A DNA stretch of 20,999 bases from UMGS75 sp963648435. Lineage in GTDB: Bacteria > Bacillota_I > Bacilli_A > ML615J-28 > CAG-313. Under the pieces are notes generated by a model, which saw only the letters and a list, made by a program, of their open reading frames with translations, was not told the DNA's origin and did not search any database. The first letter of the stretch is position 1, and each line of letters starts with the position of its first letter. Made by a program: the position numbers and the translations under genes. Location of the stretch: the NCBI GenBank assembly GCA_963648435.1, contig CAVJDT010000034.1, positions 1-20,999 of the forward strand. The letters run 5' to 3'. Shown here one piece after another: positions 1 to 8,047 of the stretch.

Positions 1-10
1 AAAAGCTAAA

Positions 11-33
11 TTTGTCAAGCGATTTCCGACAAA
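11..33. promoter_or_regulatory. Interrupted inverted repeat, possible operator
   Basis: TTTGTC and GACAAA arms flank an 11-base centre. On the minus strand the second arm contains TTGACA, a consensus -35 hexamer, about 15 bases from the window edge. This could be an operator over the promoter of a gene lying beyond the left edge. The rest of 1-106 shows no gene. No -10 can be seen for the minus direction, so the call is weak. Confidence 0.25.
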
Positions 34-106
34 TTATTAAAATGTAAAATCAAAGTATCTTAAACTAAGTAAACTTTTCAAATTTATTGCTGAATATACT
101 TTAAAA

Positions 107-130
107 CCCTATGGTGTAACAACCATAGGG
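107..130 (-). terminator. Rho-independent terminator after the repeat lipoprotein gene
   Basis: A perfect 9-bp stem (CCCTATGGT with ACCATAGGG) encloses a 6-base loop. On the minus strand it is followed by TTTTAAAG. It lies 34 bases beyond the stop codon of the 164-1927 gene and ends the surface-protein cluster. Confidence 0.75.
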
Positions 131-163
131 CAATTTAATTATAATTATATGAATTTATGAAAA

Positions 164-1927
164 TTAATTTCCACTTAACACCGTTCCATTAGCAAGGGTT
201 ATTGTATAACCATTAAAGTTAATGGTGCCACTATTAGTTAAACTTGATACTGTAGAATTTCCTGTTAAATTCCATACTGAACCTTCTTCAATTACAACCA
301 TTGCATTATCAGAAACTTCAGTACCATCTTGGTTTTCAACAATATTGATACTACCAGTAAAAGTGGAATTATTAGTAAGTGATAAGTCTAATGTGGAAAT
401 TGTATCAACACTGATATTGCCATTTACAGTTTGTGCATCTAATGTTAAAGTTACACTACCACCATTTTTTCCAACTGTGCCCCAACCATTAGTTGCATCA
501 TTGCCAGCAATTCTTAAAAAATATTCTTCTTCATCAACGTTAATTAATTCAACATTTTTTAATAATATTGTTGAAGTAGTATTAGTTACATAAATCATAT
601 CACCATTATTACTAGTAATAGTTCCCCCAATAATTTCAAGAGTTGACATTCCAACTTCTGCATCACCTGACATTGATTGATAAAGCATAATATTATGAAC
701 GTTTATTTTTGAACTACTACCTAAAGTATCTGACATATTACCTGATACTTGAGAATTTTCAAGATGAATTGTATTTTTTCCTTCAATTACTAATGCTTCA
801 GAATTATTAGCAACAAGTGTTGCATTTTTAACTGAAATATTCGCGGTTGAATATACTGCAGGGGAATTATAACCATTAGTAATATAGGTACCACCATCAA
901 CCGTAACTGTACCACCACCACGGTCTGAACGAATTGTGGCTGAAGAATTACCGCTTGTGGTAACATTTAAATTATTGGCGATAGTTGTTCCTCCTCCTGT
1001 TGTTTGAATTCCTCCTGAGGAGTTACCAGTGGTAGTAATAGTAGTATCAATAATTGTTACAGTTGTGGAACTACCATATGAGAATATACCATTACCATTT
1101 TTCACACTTGTTGTAATTTCACTATTTTTTATTGTTACATTTGCACCATTTGTTGCAAGCACTCCTGCATTTACACCATAGAAATCACCATTTTCAGTAT
1201 TTGATGAATCACCTGATAATTTTTCTACTTTAACATTTGTTAAATAAATAGTTGCCTTTTCAAGTCTTAAAGCATTATCATTGTCAGCTGTAGAACTATA
1301 AGTAGTATCACTAATCGTTGAATCAGTATCAATAGTATTAGAAGCTGTACCTTGATCAACGTTTTGGTTATCATTATTATTGTTTCCACTCATATTCATA
1401 AGTCTTACAGTTTTAGGTGAACTGTTAGCATCAAAGGAAATACTCAAAATATCACCAACTTTTAAATCACTAACTGAAATAGTTTGATTATTACCTGTTA
1501 TTTGAACATTGCTTAAATTAACACTTATTTTAACTGTACCAAGCGTAAACTTTTGTTCTTTATTGCCACCAGGCATCATGCCATCTTCATCTGGTGGAGT
1601 CATTGTACCTTCATCTGGTGGAGTCATCGCGCTTCCATCTGGTGGAGTCATCGCGCTTCCATCTGGTGGAGTCATTGTACCTTCATCTGGTGGAGTCATC
1701 GCGCTTCCATCTGGTGGAGTCATCGCGCTTCCATCTGGTTTCATATCACTATTCGTATCAAATTCTCCAAGGGTTAGATTTACTGTACTATCTTTAATTG
1801 AAGTTATTTGACCTACAACAGTACTACTTGCATAATTATTGGTTGTTTCCTTTTTGCATGATACAATCACAATTAATGCAAGAGCAATACAACTTATTAA
1901 TAAAGATCTTTTAATTATTTTTTTCAT
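164..1927 (-). CDS. Beta-helix surface lipoprotein with octapeptide repeats
   Basis: This 587-residue protein begins with a lipoprotein signal (basic n-region, hydrophobic core, VIVSC lipobox; Cys24 would be lipidated), so it should be anchored outside the membrane. Residues about 36-180 form a small beta domain of the type VVGQITSIKDSTVNLTLG, into which seven acidic Pro/Met octapeptides (TPPDGSAM or TPPDEGTM, residues 62-118) are inserted. From about residue 220 to the end there are short Thr/Asn/Gly-rich turns (TIKNSEITT, VTVDGGTYITN, LEIIGGTITSN) typical of right-handed parallel beta-helices. Similar proteins are generally annotated as carbohydrate-binding or hypothetical. A Shine-Dalgarno GGAGG lies 8 bases before the ATG. 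The gene has its own promoter in a 62-base gap after the larger lipoprotein gene. The ligand is unknown; adhesion or polysaccharide binding is inference. Confidence 0.75.
   Translation of the reverse strand: MKKIIKRSLLISCIALALIVIVSCKKETTNNYASSTVVGQITSIKDSTVNLTLGEFDTNSDMKPDGSAMTPPDGSAMTPPDEGTMTPPDGSAMTPPDGSAMTPPDEGTMTPPDEDGMMPGGNKEQKFTLGTVKISVNLSNVQITGNNQTISVSDLKVGDILSISFDANSSPKTVRLMNMSGNNNNDNQNVDQGTASNTIDTDSTISDTTYSSTADNDNALRLEKATIYLTNVKVEKLSGDSSNTENGDFYGVNAGVLATNGANVTIKNSEITTSVKNGNGIFSYGSSTTVTIIDTTITTTGNSSGGIQTTGGGTTIANNLNVTTSGNSSATIRSDRGGGTVTVDGGTYITNGYNSPAVYSTANISVKNATLVANNSEALVIEGKNTIHLENSQVSGNMSDTLGSSSKINVHNIMLYQSMSGDAEVGMSTLEIIGGTITSNNGDMIYVTNTTSTILLKNVELINVDEEEYFLRIAGNDATNGWGTVGKNGGSVTLTLDAQTVNGNISVDTISTLDLSLTNNSTFTGSINIVENQDGTEVSDNAMVVIEEGSVWNLTGNSTVSSLTNSGTINFNGYTITLANGTVLSGN
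1585..1745 (-). repeat. 24-bp coding tandem repeat with 72-bp higher-order period
   Basis: CTGGTGGAGTCA recurs at exactly 24-base steps (1591, 1615, 1639, 1663, 1687, 1711), with a degenerate unit at 1735. Each unit encodes one octapeptide. The order GSAM, GSAM, EGTM occurs twice, giving a 72-bp higher-order repeat. All units are in frame, so changes in copy number would alter protein length without shifting the frame. Confidence 0.9.
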
Positions 1928-1953
1928 TATACCATCCTCCCATTTACACTTAT

Positions 1954-1983
1954 ATTATACTATGCAAAATTTAAATGAAACTT
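1954..1983 (-). promoter_or_regulatory. Promoter of repeat lipoprotein gene, with shared activator box
   Basis: The -10 TATAAT occupies 1954-1959. Four bases upstream is the box at 1964-1983, reading AAGTTTCATTTAAATTTTGC on the minus strand. It covers the -35 position, where no good TTGACA is present, as in PhoB-type activated promoters. Nearly the same box, at matching spacing, precedes the larger lipoprotein gene and the response regulator gene. Confidence 0.6.
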
Positions 1984-1989
1984 AAATTT

Positions 1990-4900
1990 TTATTTTTTCC
2001 AACAAATACCATTACTATTTAATTCATCAGTTGTCGTTGTTGATGTAGAAATACTAGCTGAAGTTGCACCTAGAACTACAACAAAGGCACTCATCGATTT
2101 AGGCATTTTGATAGTAGCAAATGAAGATACTACTAAATAATTATTCATAGTTAAACTAATGGTTTTAGATGTACCAATGCTTGAGAAATTAGAGCACATT
2201 GTGGATTCATTACTCATACCACCGGAAATACCGATTGCTACAACATAACCACCTTCATATTTATATCCTCTTTCCGTATCAATTGAGGAATCTGCTCTTC
2301 CATACGAGATAATTACTGATGTACCACCAGAGAAAACAATACCACTATATGAAGTTTGACTATTAGAATCGACACCATCACCACCTGCACAGATATATAT
2401 ATCTCCACCTTTAATGCTGATGCTTGTGCCTGTTGTTGCTACCCCATTAATACCATCATCTGAAGATATAATTGAAATGTTACCACCAGTTATTTCAACA
2501 ACACTACCTTCTAGTCCTTCATAACTATTTGTAATATTAATTGTTCCACCGCTTATCAATAATGTTCCATCCGCATGAACCGCATCATCATTAGAATAAA
2601 GGGTAAGGATTCCGCCATTAATTGTAATGTTACCAGTCGCAGTTACACCACTTTCCATTTCAACATCATTGTTGGTATGAATGGCATCATCATAAGCTTT
2701 AATAAATATTGTTCCGCCATTAATTGTAATTTCATTATCTGCTTTTAAGCCTTTTGTTGAATAATCACCTTTATCAGTATTACCTTGATCCATTTGGCCC
2801 ATGCCACCTTGACTAGTTGTATAGTTAGTCCAACTAAATTGAGAAGTTGAACCATAACGACTATTTGTTGTAAAGGCAATTGTATCATAATTATCATTTA
2901 TAGCCGTTTGTGATGATGATTTATAATAGCTTGATGATTGACCTTGTTCTTGAGCTGATGTATAAACATATACTTTTAAGTAACTATAGCCTGATAATTT
3001 ATTTAATTTATAATAGTAATAGTTTTCTCTTCCCGCATTCATAGTGATATATGTACCATCTGAATTTACCCATTCACCATCATCTGTGGTGTTATAATAA
3101 TAAATTGAATATTTATAAGCGGTTGTATTTGATCTAATATAATAAATATCTTCTGATACTACTGTTACTTCTTCTGAATATTCTGAGTATTTATCAGTGT
3201 AAATATTAATTGTACCACCATTAATAGTTAAGTCATAAGCTGCATCAATGCCATCAGTCGCCGCATAAATGTTAATTACACCATCTTCAATAATAATACT
3301 ACCTTTTTGATTGCCTTTTGATGATAATGCGGTGTTAGATGATTTAATACCATCACCTTGACGGGCAATTAAAGTAAGAGTTCCTGATGAAATCACAACT
3401 TCATCATTGCCTTTTAAAGCATTATCAACTGAGTTAACATTAAGGGTTAATTTTTGAACTTCTAAGTCATCTTTTGAATGAATTCCATTATTGTTTTTAG
3501 AATAAACGTTAAGAGTTCCTGCTCCTTTTAATTTTAAATCACAAGTAGTGTAGATACAAGATGCAAGTTCTTCTGCTTCATCACGTTCATCAGTAATTGA
3601 ATTTTCAGTATTTTTCTTTGCTGAAATATCAACATTTCCAGCACTTGCAACATATAATGGGCAATCTACTTTACTAGTAATTGCAACATTATTTAAATTA
3701 ATTTCAAGATCTGTTTCTTCATTAATATTAAAAGTTAAGGCGCCATAATATGAACCACTTAACGTAAAACTAAGAGCAGTTGATGATACTTCTTGATAAG
3801 TTAGGGTTAATGTGCCTGTTTCTTGATTAACTTCATATGTTGTATTTGTTGGTATAATAACAGTCAATTCATATGATTTTTCATCTTCAGTATGGGTAAT
3901 AACAATTTGCGTATCACTAACTTTATTAATAACATAAGCATCAAGCGATTCTACAATTTCCCACTCAAGGGTAATGTTTGATGTAGAAGCATCACTCCAC
4001 ATATAGTTTGACTTATCAGTTAATTCAATAATTGCTTCGTATGTTCCAATTTCTTGTTGTTGATTATTGCTAATTGTCATTAGAGTTTCAACAAAGTTTT
4101 CGACATCAATAGTAACTAACTCTGCATTATAATAATAAGTTGTAATCGATAATGTTGGCTTTTCTAAACTCTTTTTATTAATTATAAAATCATATTGTAC
4201 TGTTGTCTCACCATTTGTGAAAACATAATTAACTTCATCAATTAATGATACGATTACTTTATATTCTCCCGCATTTACTTGCTCATTATTTGCGATTGTC
4301 ATAATTTTATCATTAAAGCCTTCTGGAATATATGTTATAGTTTCACCATTATATATATAAGTTGTGCTTAAGGCTTCTGGAATATTTACGGTTACTTTAT
4401 CTTTCGTAATGTAATAATCTAATTTTATATCTTCAGTTGTGCCATCTTCCCATACCGAAGTTGCTTTATCTTTTAAACTTACCACTGCTTGATAACTTCC
4501 ACATTCTGTTTGTTCGTTATTAGATATTATCATTAAATTTTCATCATAATTATCTGGTAAAAAAGTAATTAAGCTTCCTGTGTATACAAAGTAGTTATTT
4601 AATGAAGTTGGTAATTCAACTTTGGTTGTTCCTTCTTTAGTTATTACTTTAATGACAATATCACTAGTGATTTTAGTGATTCGATAAACCCCATCACCTA
4701 TGTTTTTAATGTTTTTATATCCACCACTTACAACTTCAATACTTGATACTTCATATCCTTCACTTAATGTAACCACAAAGTTTACTTGTTCATCTCCTGT
4801 TTGTGAGATATCCCCATCACTAGTTCTAGCATAAAATGTTTCATTTTGACTATAGGTTTTACCATTTTGAGTGACATCTTGAGTTTCAAAAATGGTAATT

Positions 4901-5304
4901 GTACAATTTTCATAAACAAAACTTACAGTATATCCTTCTACATAATTAGGATCTTGTTTTCCACAAATACAAAGATGTGTTTCACTATCATATGTATGAG
5001 ATGCTACATCAAGTTTTTTAACACCACAATTTTTACATAAATGATAATGAGTATCACCATCATCATACCAAGTATCACCACTTTCATGACCTAACGCGGA
5101 AAGAGTTTCATCTTTTGTATTGTTACATACTGAGCATGTATATCTTATGATACCTTCACTTTCACATGTTGGATCACTAATAATGGTACCTTCATCATAA
5201 GTATGACCATTTTTACATTTATCACTAGTAGAATTAACACATGATACGATTGTACCTACTAACATTATTAATAATAATAAATAAAATATTTTTTTAAATT
5301 TCAT
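1990..5304 (-). CDS. Large Cthe_2159-like carbohydrate-binding lipoprotein
   Basis: The protein has 1104 residues from the chosen ATG, which has GGAGG 8 bases upstream. An earlier in-frame ATG at 5319 overlaps that Shine-Dalgarno and is rejected. The lipobox TIVSC makes Cys22 the lipidated residue. Residues about 29-117 are Cys/His-rich with CxxC pairs (CSVC, CKNC, CICG) resembling small zinc-ribbon-like modules. Residues about 223-460 hold three related modules of about 80 residues (YxYNGExxT, MTISNNxQ, GxYxAxxxLxD, then a WxDG-like strand). From about 490 onward is a repetitive beta-helix with recurring (D/N)(D/G)(G/A)(I/V) turns such as GDGIKSS, TDGIDAA, DDAIHTN, DDAVHAD and GDGVDSN. This matches the calcium-dependent polysaccharide-binding family of Cthe_2159. 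Location outside the membrane is a confident inference; the actual glycan is unknown. Confidence 0.8.
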   Translation of the reverse strand: MKFKKIFYLLLLIMLVGTIVSCVNSTSDKCKNGHTYDEGTIISDPTCESEGIIRYTCSVCNNTKDETLSALGHESGDTWYDDGDTHYHLCKNCGVKKLDVASHTYDSETHLCICGKQDPNYVEGYTVSFVYENCTITIFETQDVTQNGKTYSQNETFYARTSDGDISQTGDEQVNFVVTLSEGYEVSSIEVVSGGYKNIKNIGDGVYRITKITSDIVIKVITKEGTTKVELPTSLNNYFVYTGSLITFLPDNYDENLMIISNNEQTECGSYQAVVSLKDKATSVWEDGTTEDIKLDYYITKDKVTVNIPEALSTTYIYNGETITYIPEGFNDKIMTIANNEQVNAGEYKVIVSLIDEVNYVFTNGETTVQYDFIINKKSLEKPTLSITTYYYNAELVTIDVENFVETLMTISNNQQQEIGTYEAIIELTDKSNYMWSDASTSNITLEWEIVESLDAYVINKVSDTQIVITHTEDEKSYELTVIIPTNTTYEVNQETGTLTLTYQEVSSTALSFTLSGSYYGALTFNINEETDLEINLNNVAITSKVDCPLYVASAGNVDISAKKNTENSITDERDEAEELASCIYTTCDLKLKGAGTLNVYSKNNNGIHSKDDLEVQKLTLNVNSVDNALKGNDEVVISSGTLTLIARQGDGIKSSNTALSSKGNQKGSIIIEDGVINIYAATDGIDAAYDLTINGGTINIYTDKYSEYSEEVTVVSEDIYYIRSNTTAYKYSIYYYNTTDDGEWVNSDGTYITMNAGRENYYYYKLNKLSGYSYLKVYVYTSAQEQGQSSSYYKSSSQTAINDNYDTIAFTTNSRYGSTSQFSWTNYTTSQGGMGQMDQGNTDKGDYSTKGLKADNEITINGGTIFIKAYDDAIHTNNDVEMESGVTATGNITINGGILTLYSNDDAVHADGTLLISGGTINITNSYEGLEGSVVEITGGNISIISSDDGINGVATTGTSISIKGGDIYICAGGDGVDSNSQTSYSGIVFSGGTSVIISYGRADSSIDTERGYKYEGGYVVAIGISGGMSNESTMCSNFSSIGTSKTISLTMNNYLVVSSFATIKMPKSMSAFVVVLGATSASISTSTTTTDELNSNGICWKK

Positions 5305-5329
5305 ATTATTTTCCTCCATTTACACTAAT

Positions 5330-5400
5330 ATTATAATAAGCAAACCTTAAATAAACTTTAAAAAAATTAATATTTGAAAAAAACCTTAAAAATAAATTTA
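5330..5400 (-). promoter_or_regulatory. Promoter of the Cthe_2159-like gene, with two activator boxes
   Basis: The -10 TATAAT is at 5330-5335. The box at 5340-5359 reads AAAGTTTATTTAAGGTTTGC on the minus strand and begins four bases upstream, exactly as before the repeat lipoprotein gene. A second, looser copy (TTTATTTTTAAGGTTT) lies at about 5383-5400, roughly 40 bases further upstream and therefore on the same helical face. The sensor kinase gene ends at 5406 with no clear terminator, so read-through from it is possible. Confidence 0.6.
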
Positions 5401-5405
5401 GGGTT

Positions 5406-6638
5406 TTATAAAGTTATATTAAATGATACAGTATTATCACTAGTTAAACAAGCATTAATCTTTCCTTTATGTTGTGTAACTATCGCTTTAACTACTGATA
5501 AACCAATTCCATGCCCTCCCGTTTCACTATTTCTTGAACTATCAGGGCGATAAAAACGTTCAAATAAATTATCTAAATTACCACTTAATTTTTCTTTGGT
5601 GGTATTGGATATAATTATCTTTTTACATTTACCAGCTAAATAAAGTTTAATTTTAATATTACCTGGTTCATCTGAATATTTAACAGCGTTATCAATCAAT
5701 AATTCCATCATTTCTTTAATTAGTCTCATATCACCTTTATATGTAATATTAGGAGTTATATTAACATCATAATTCTTATTATTTGCTTTAAATACGGGTA
5801 TATATTGTTTTACAACTTCATCAATTACTTCTGATAATGAAAATTCAGTCATTGTGATTTTACTATTTTCTTCATCCATTTTTGTCAAAAATACTAATTT
5901 ATTGGTAAGTTCAGTTAATCTTGTCACTTGGTCTTTAATGTTTTTTGTCCATTCTGTTTCCCCACTGGTGTACTCTAGAATTTCACAACTTGCATTAATA
6001 ATGGTAAGCGGTGTTTTTAATTCATGACTAGCATCGGTGATGAAGCGTTTTTGCTTTTTATAGTTTTCCACAAAAGGCTTGGTAATAATCAATGAAAATA
6101 TTACAACTAAAATAAATACTACAATAATACCAACCGTACTTATAATAATACTAGTATTTAAAAATTCATGAAAAGTATTTAAGTCTCTTGTACAATCAAC
6201 AAAAATAATCATATCCGCATCATCAATTTTAAATTTTAGATATTTATAATTTTCTTTAAATCCTTTTTCTTTGTTTAATTTTAATACTTCATTCGCATAT
6301 TTGATTGCGGTGGCTTCATCGATTGCAACTACTTCTTTTGTAATTAATTCAGAATTACCTTCACTATCTACTTTTACCGTAAAATATCGAGTTTCAAAAG
6401 GAGTTTCTGGAGATATATTATCTTTTATTTCTTTTTGAGGAATGTCATCAACTCCTGGTTCTTTGGGCTTGTCAGAAAATTTTCCATTATTATTTTTTAA
6501 CATAAGTAATGTTTCATCAGTTCTTCTATTGACATCATTGTAATTATGAATATTAATACCACCAATAATTACTGATAATACTAAGACAACTGATGAGAGA
6601 GCTACTATTATAAATTTTATTCTTAACTTTTTAATCAT
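5406..6638 (-). CDS. Sensor histidine kinase
   Basis: This 410-residue membrane kinase should phosphorylate the response regulator encoded just upstream. Transmembrane segment 1 is about residues 8-30. An extracytoplasmic sensor region of about 125 residues follows, then transmembrane segment 2 at about 161-186 (IIISTVGIIVVFILVVIFSL). The HisKA motif SHELKTP has the phospho-accepting His205. The ATPase domain shows an N box (LIDNAVKYSD), an F box (FERFYRP) and a G box (GGHGIGLSVVKAIV). No HAMP or PAS domain is evident. GGAG lies 7 bases before the ATG, and the gene overlaps the regulator gene by 8 bases (ATGATTAA), so translation is probably coupled. The stimulus is unknown; the nearby extracellular glycan-binding proteins suggest an envelope or polysaccharide signal. 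Confidence 0.93.
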   Translation of the reverse strand: MIKKLRIKFIIVALSSVVLVLSVIIGGINIHNYNDVNRRTDETLLMLKNNNGKFSDKPKEPGVDDIPQKEIKDNISPETPFETRYFTVKVDSEGNSELITKEVVAIDEATAIKYANEVLKLNKEKGFKENYKYLKFKIDDADMIIFVDCTRDLNTFHEFLNTSIIISTVGIIVVFILVVIFSLIITKPFVENYKKQKRFITDASHELKTPLTIINASCEILEYTSGETEWTKNIKDQVTRLTELTNKLVFLTKMDEENSKITMTEFSLSEVIDEVVKQYIPVFKANNKNYDVNITPNITYKGDMRLIKEMMELLIDNAVKYSDEPGNIKIKLYLAGKCKKIIISNTTKEKLSGNLDNLFERFYRPDSSRNSETGGHGIGLSVVKAIVTQHKGKINACLTSDNTVSFNITL

Positions 6639-7308
6639 TTTTAGTCTCCAAGGTATAGCCTATATTTCTTACTACTTTTATATTTACTTTTGAACCAATC
6701 AACTTTAGCTTTTTTCTTAAGTATGATATATATGTCCATACCACATTCATATCAGTTTCACTATCAAATCCCCAAATTTTATCCATAAATAAATTAGGTG
6801 AAATAATCATACTAGGATTCTTCATGAACATTTCCATAATTTGAAACTCTTTAGATGTAAGTAGTACTTTTCCTTTTTCTGATATTAATTCAAAAGTAAT
6901 TCGATCTAATTTTAAATCTTCATAAACTAAAGCATTATCTTTAAGTTCTTTATTTCTTCTAGTTATCGCTCTAACTCTTGCTAGTAATTCTTGAGTTGCA
7001 AATGGTTTTGTTAAATAATCATCTGCACCATTATCTAAGCCAACTACTTTATCTTCTATCTCTGACTTTGCGGTAAGTAGAAGCACCGGAACAGTATTGC
7101 CTTTTTTTCTGATTGTTTTAAGCACAGTAATTCCATCAACTAGTGGTAACATAATATCTAGAATTACACCATCATAAATTTGCGTATCTAAATAATCAAT
7201 AGCATCTTGTCCATTATATACCGCATCAACTGCGTAATTGTTATGTTTTAAAATTGTAACTAATGCATTTGATAAAGTTTTTTCATCTTCAACTAGTAAT
7301 AAACGCAT
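6631..7308 (-). CDS. PhoB/OmpR-family response regulator
   Basis: The 225-residue protein has an N-terminal receiver domain (MRLLLVEDEKT; phospho-acceptor Asp51 in VILDIMLP; conserved LTKPF with Lys101) and a C-terminal winged-helix DNA-binding domain (about 125-225, ending in VVRNIGYTLE). The ATG at 7308 is chosen over the GTG at 7317 because that GTG lies inside the Shine-Dalgarno GAGGTG. It is the first gene of a two-gene operon with the sensor kinase. Its promoter carries the same direct-repeat box found before both lipoprotein genes, so it is the obvious candidate to bind there and to regulate itself. Binding is inferred from position, not shown. Confidence 0.93.
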   Translation of the reverse strand: MRLLLVEDEKTLSNALVTILKHNNYAVDAVYNGQDAIDYLDTQIYDGVILDIMLPLVDGITVLKTIRKKGNTVPVLLLTAKSEIEDKVVGLDNGADDYLTKPFATQELLARVRAITRRNKELKDNALVYEDLKLDRITFELISEKGKVLLTSKEFQIMEMFMKNPSMIISPNLFMDKIWGFDSETDMNVVWTYISYLRKKLKLIGSKVNIKVVRNIGYTLETKND

Positions 7309-7330
7309 ATTATTCACCTCTTCACCTAAT

Positions 7331-7360
7331 AGTATACCAATAAACCTTAAATAAAACTAA
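7331..7360 (-). promoter_or_regulatory. Promoter of response regulator operon, with shared activator box
   Basis: The -10 TATACT is at 7331-7336. The box at 7340-7358, reading AGTTTTATTTAAGGTTTAT on the minus strand, sits three bases upstream. Thirteen central bases (TTATTTAAGGTTT) match the box before the Cthe_2159-like gene. The rpsT terminator lies directly upstream. Confidence 0.6.
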
Positions 7361-7394
7361 AAAATAACTCTATAAATCAAAAGATCTATAGAGT
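7359..7394 (-). terminator. rpsT terminator
   Basis: ACTCTATAGATC pairs with GATTTATAGAGT (12 positions, one mismatch) around a 4-base loop. On the minus strand it is followed by TATTTTTTAG. It lies 13 bases after the rpsT stop codon. Confidence 0.75.
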
Positions 7395-7407
7395 AAAATT
7401 TTAATTA

Positions 7408-7671
7408 TTATGCCATTTTATTTAAAGCACTTGCTAAACGAGATTTTTGTCTAGCAACATAGTTTTTATGATGAATGCCTTTAGTTAAAGACTTATCTAA
7501 TTTTTTACATGCAAAACTATATGCTGCAGCGGCTTTTGCTTTATCACCTGATTCAACAGCTGTTTCAAATGCTTTTACTGCTGTTTTTAAAGATGAATTA
7601 AATGATGCATTTAATAATCTTTTTTTGTCATTTGTGATGTCTCGCTTCATTTGTTGTTTAATGTTTGCCAT
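7408..7671 (-). CDS. rpsT: 30S ribosomal protein S20
   Basis: The 87-residue basic, Ala/Lys-rich protein begins MANIKQQMKRDITNDKKRLLN and has KGIHHKNYVARQKSRLASALNK near the end, the normal S20 layout and length. S20 binds 16S rRNA in the small subunit early in assembly. A strong GGAGGTG Shine-Dalgarno lies 7 bases before the ATG. The gene is monocistronic, with its own promoter upstream and a hairpin terminator just after the stop. In many Firmicutes rpsT lies beside holA and comEC; here holA is absent and a methyltransferase remnant separates rpsT from comEC. Confidence 0.97.
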   Translation of the reverse strand: MANIKQQMKRDITNDKKRLLNASFNSSLKTAVKAFETAVESGDKAKAAAAYSFACKKLDKSLTKGIHHKNYVARQKSRLASALNKMA

Positions 7672-7700
7672 TGCTACACCTCCAATGAAATATCGTATGT

Positions 7701-7729
7701 ATTATACCATAAAACTTTGCGTTAGTAAA
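7701..7729 (-). promoter_or_regulatory. rpsT promoter
   Basis: On the minus strand, TTTACT (7724-7729) and TATAAT (7701-7706) are separated by 17 bases. The -10 carries an extended TGG (TATGGTATAAT). The spacing to the S20 Shine-Dalgarno is short, giving a leader of about 25 bases. Confidence 0.7.
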
Positions 7730-7789
7730 GTAAATTGATAAGACAATTTAACTTCTTGACTTTTATCGTATTAGATGGTTTTATTATAT

Positions 7790-7960
7790 TCAATTATTTA
7801 ATCTTTTTGCACAAATTTCAAAGTATTTTATTTCTTTTTCCATTCCAATGAATTTTCTATTTAATTTTTTGCGCACAATTCCTGTAGTTCCACTCCCCAT
7901 AAATGGATCTAGTACTATTTGTTCTTCAAGGGTGGTAGTCTCCTTTATTGAAATTGTCAT
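7790..7960 (-). pseudogene. C-terminal remnant of a DNA methyltransferase
   Basis: A 56-codon frame ending in TGA encodes TLEEQIVLDPFMGSGTTGIV followed by a NRKFIGMEKEIKYFEICAKR tail. DPFMGSGTT is the S-adenosylmethionine-binding motif I of beta-class N6-adenine/N4-cytosine methyltransferases, where it sits near the C-terminus. Homology seems to begin around codon 6; the target-recognition region and the catalytic DPPY motif are missing, so it cannot be active alone. A TATAAT with TGC extension lies at 7999-8004, but no good Shine-Dalgarno precedes the ATG. It occupies the usual place of holA. The rest of 7672-8047 holds the rpsT promoter and A+T-rich DNA with no other gene seen. Confidence 0.7.
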
Positions 7961-8047
7961 TAAAATTATATTTTAAATATAACCTTCTACTTCAATAAAT
8001 TATAGCATATTTATTAATTTTATTCCATATAAATAAAAATTATTTTA

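Noticed and set aside
1585..1745. Evenly spaced 24-bp repeats resembling a CRISPR array
   Set aside because: There are no spacers between units, all units are in frame, and they encode octapeptides within a long lipoprotein gene.
1509..1811. Plus-strand open frames over the repeat region
   Set aside because: They owe their length to the repeats of the minus-strand gene, have no ribosome binding sites and show no protein-like composition.
5305..5319. Upstream ATG giving a five-residue longer Cthe_2159-like protein
   Set aside because: That ATG overlaps the GGAGG Shine-Dalgarno of the next ATG, which has ideal spacing and gives a normal lipoprotein signal.
7475..7738. Plus-strand frame opposite rpsT
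   Set aside because: It is the mirror of a well-conserved ribosomal protein gene and has no ribosome binding site.
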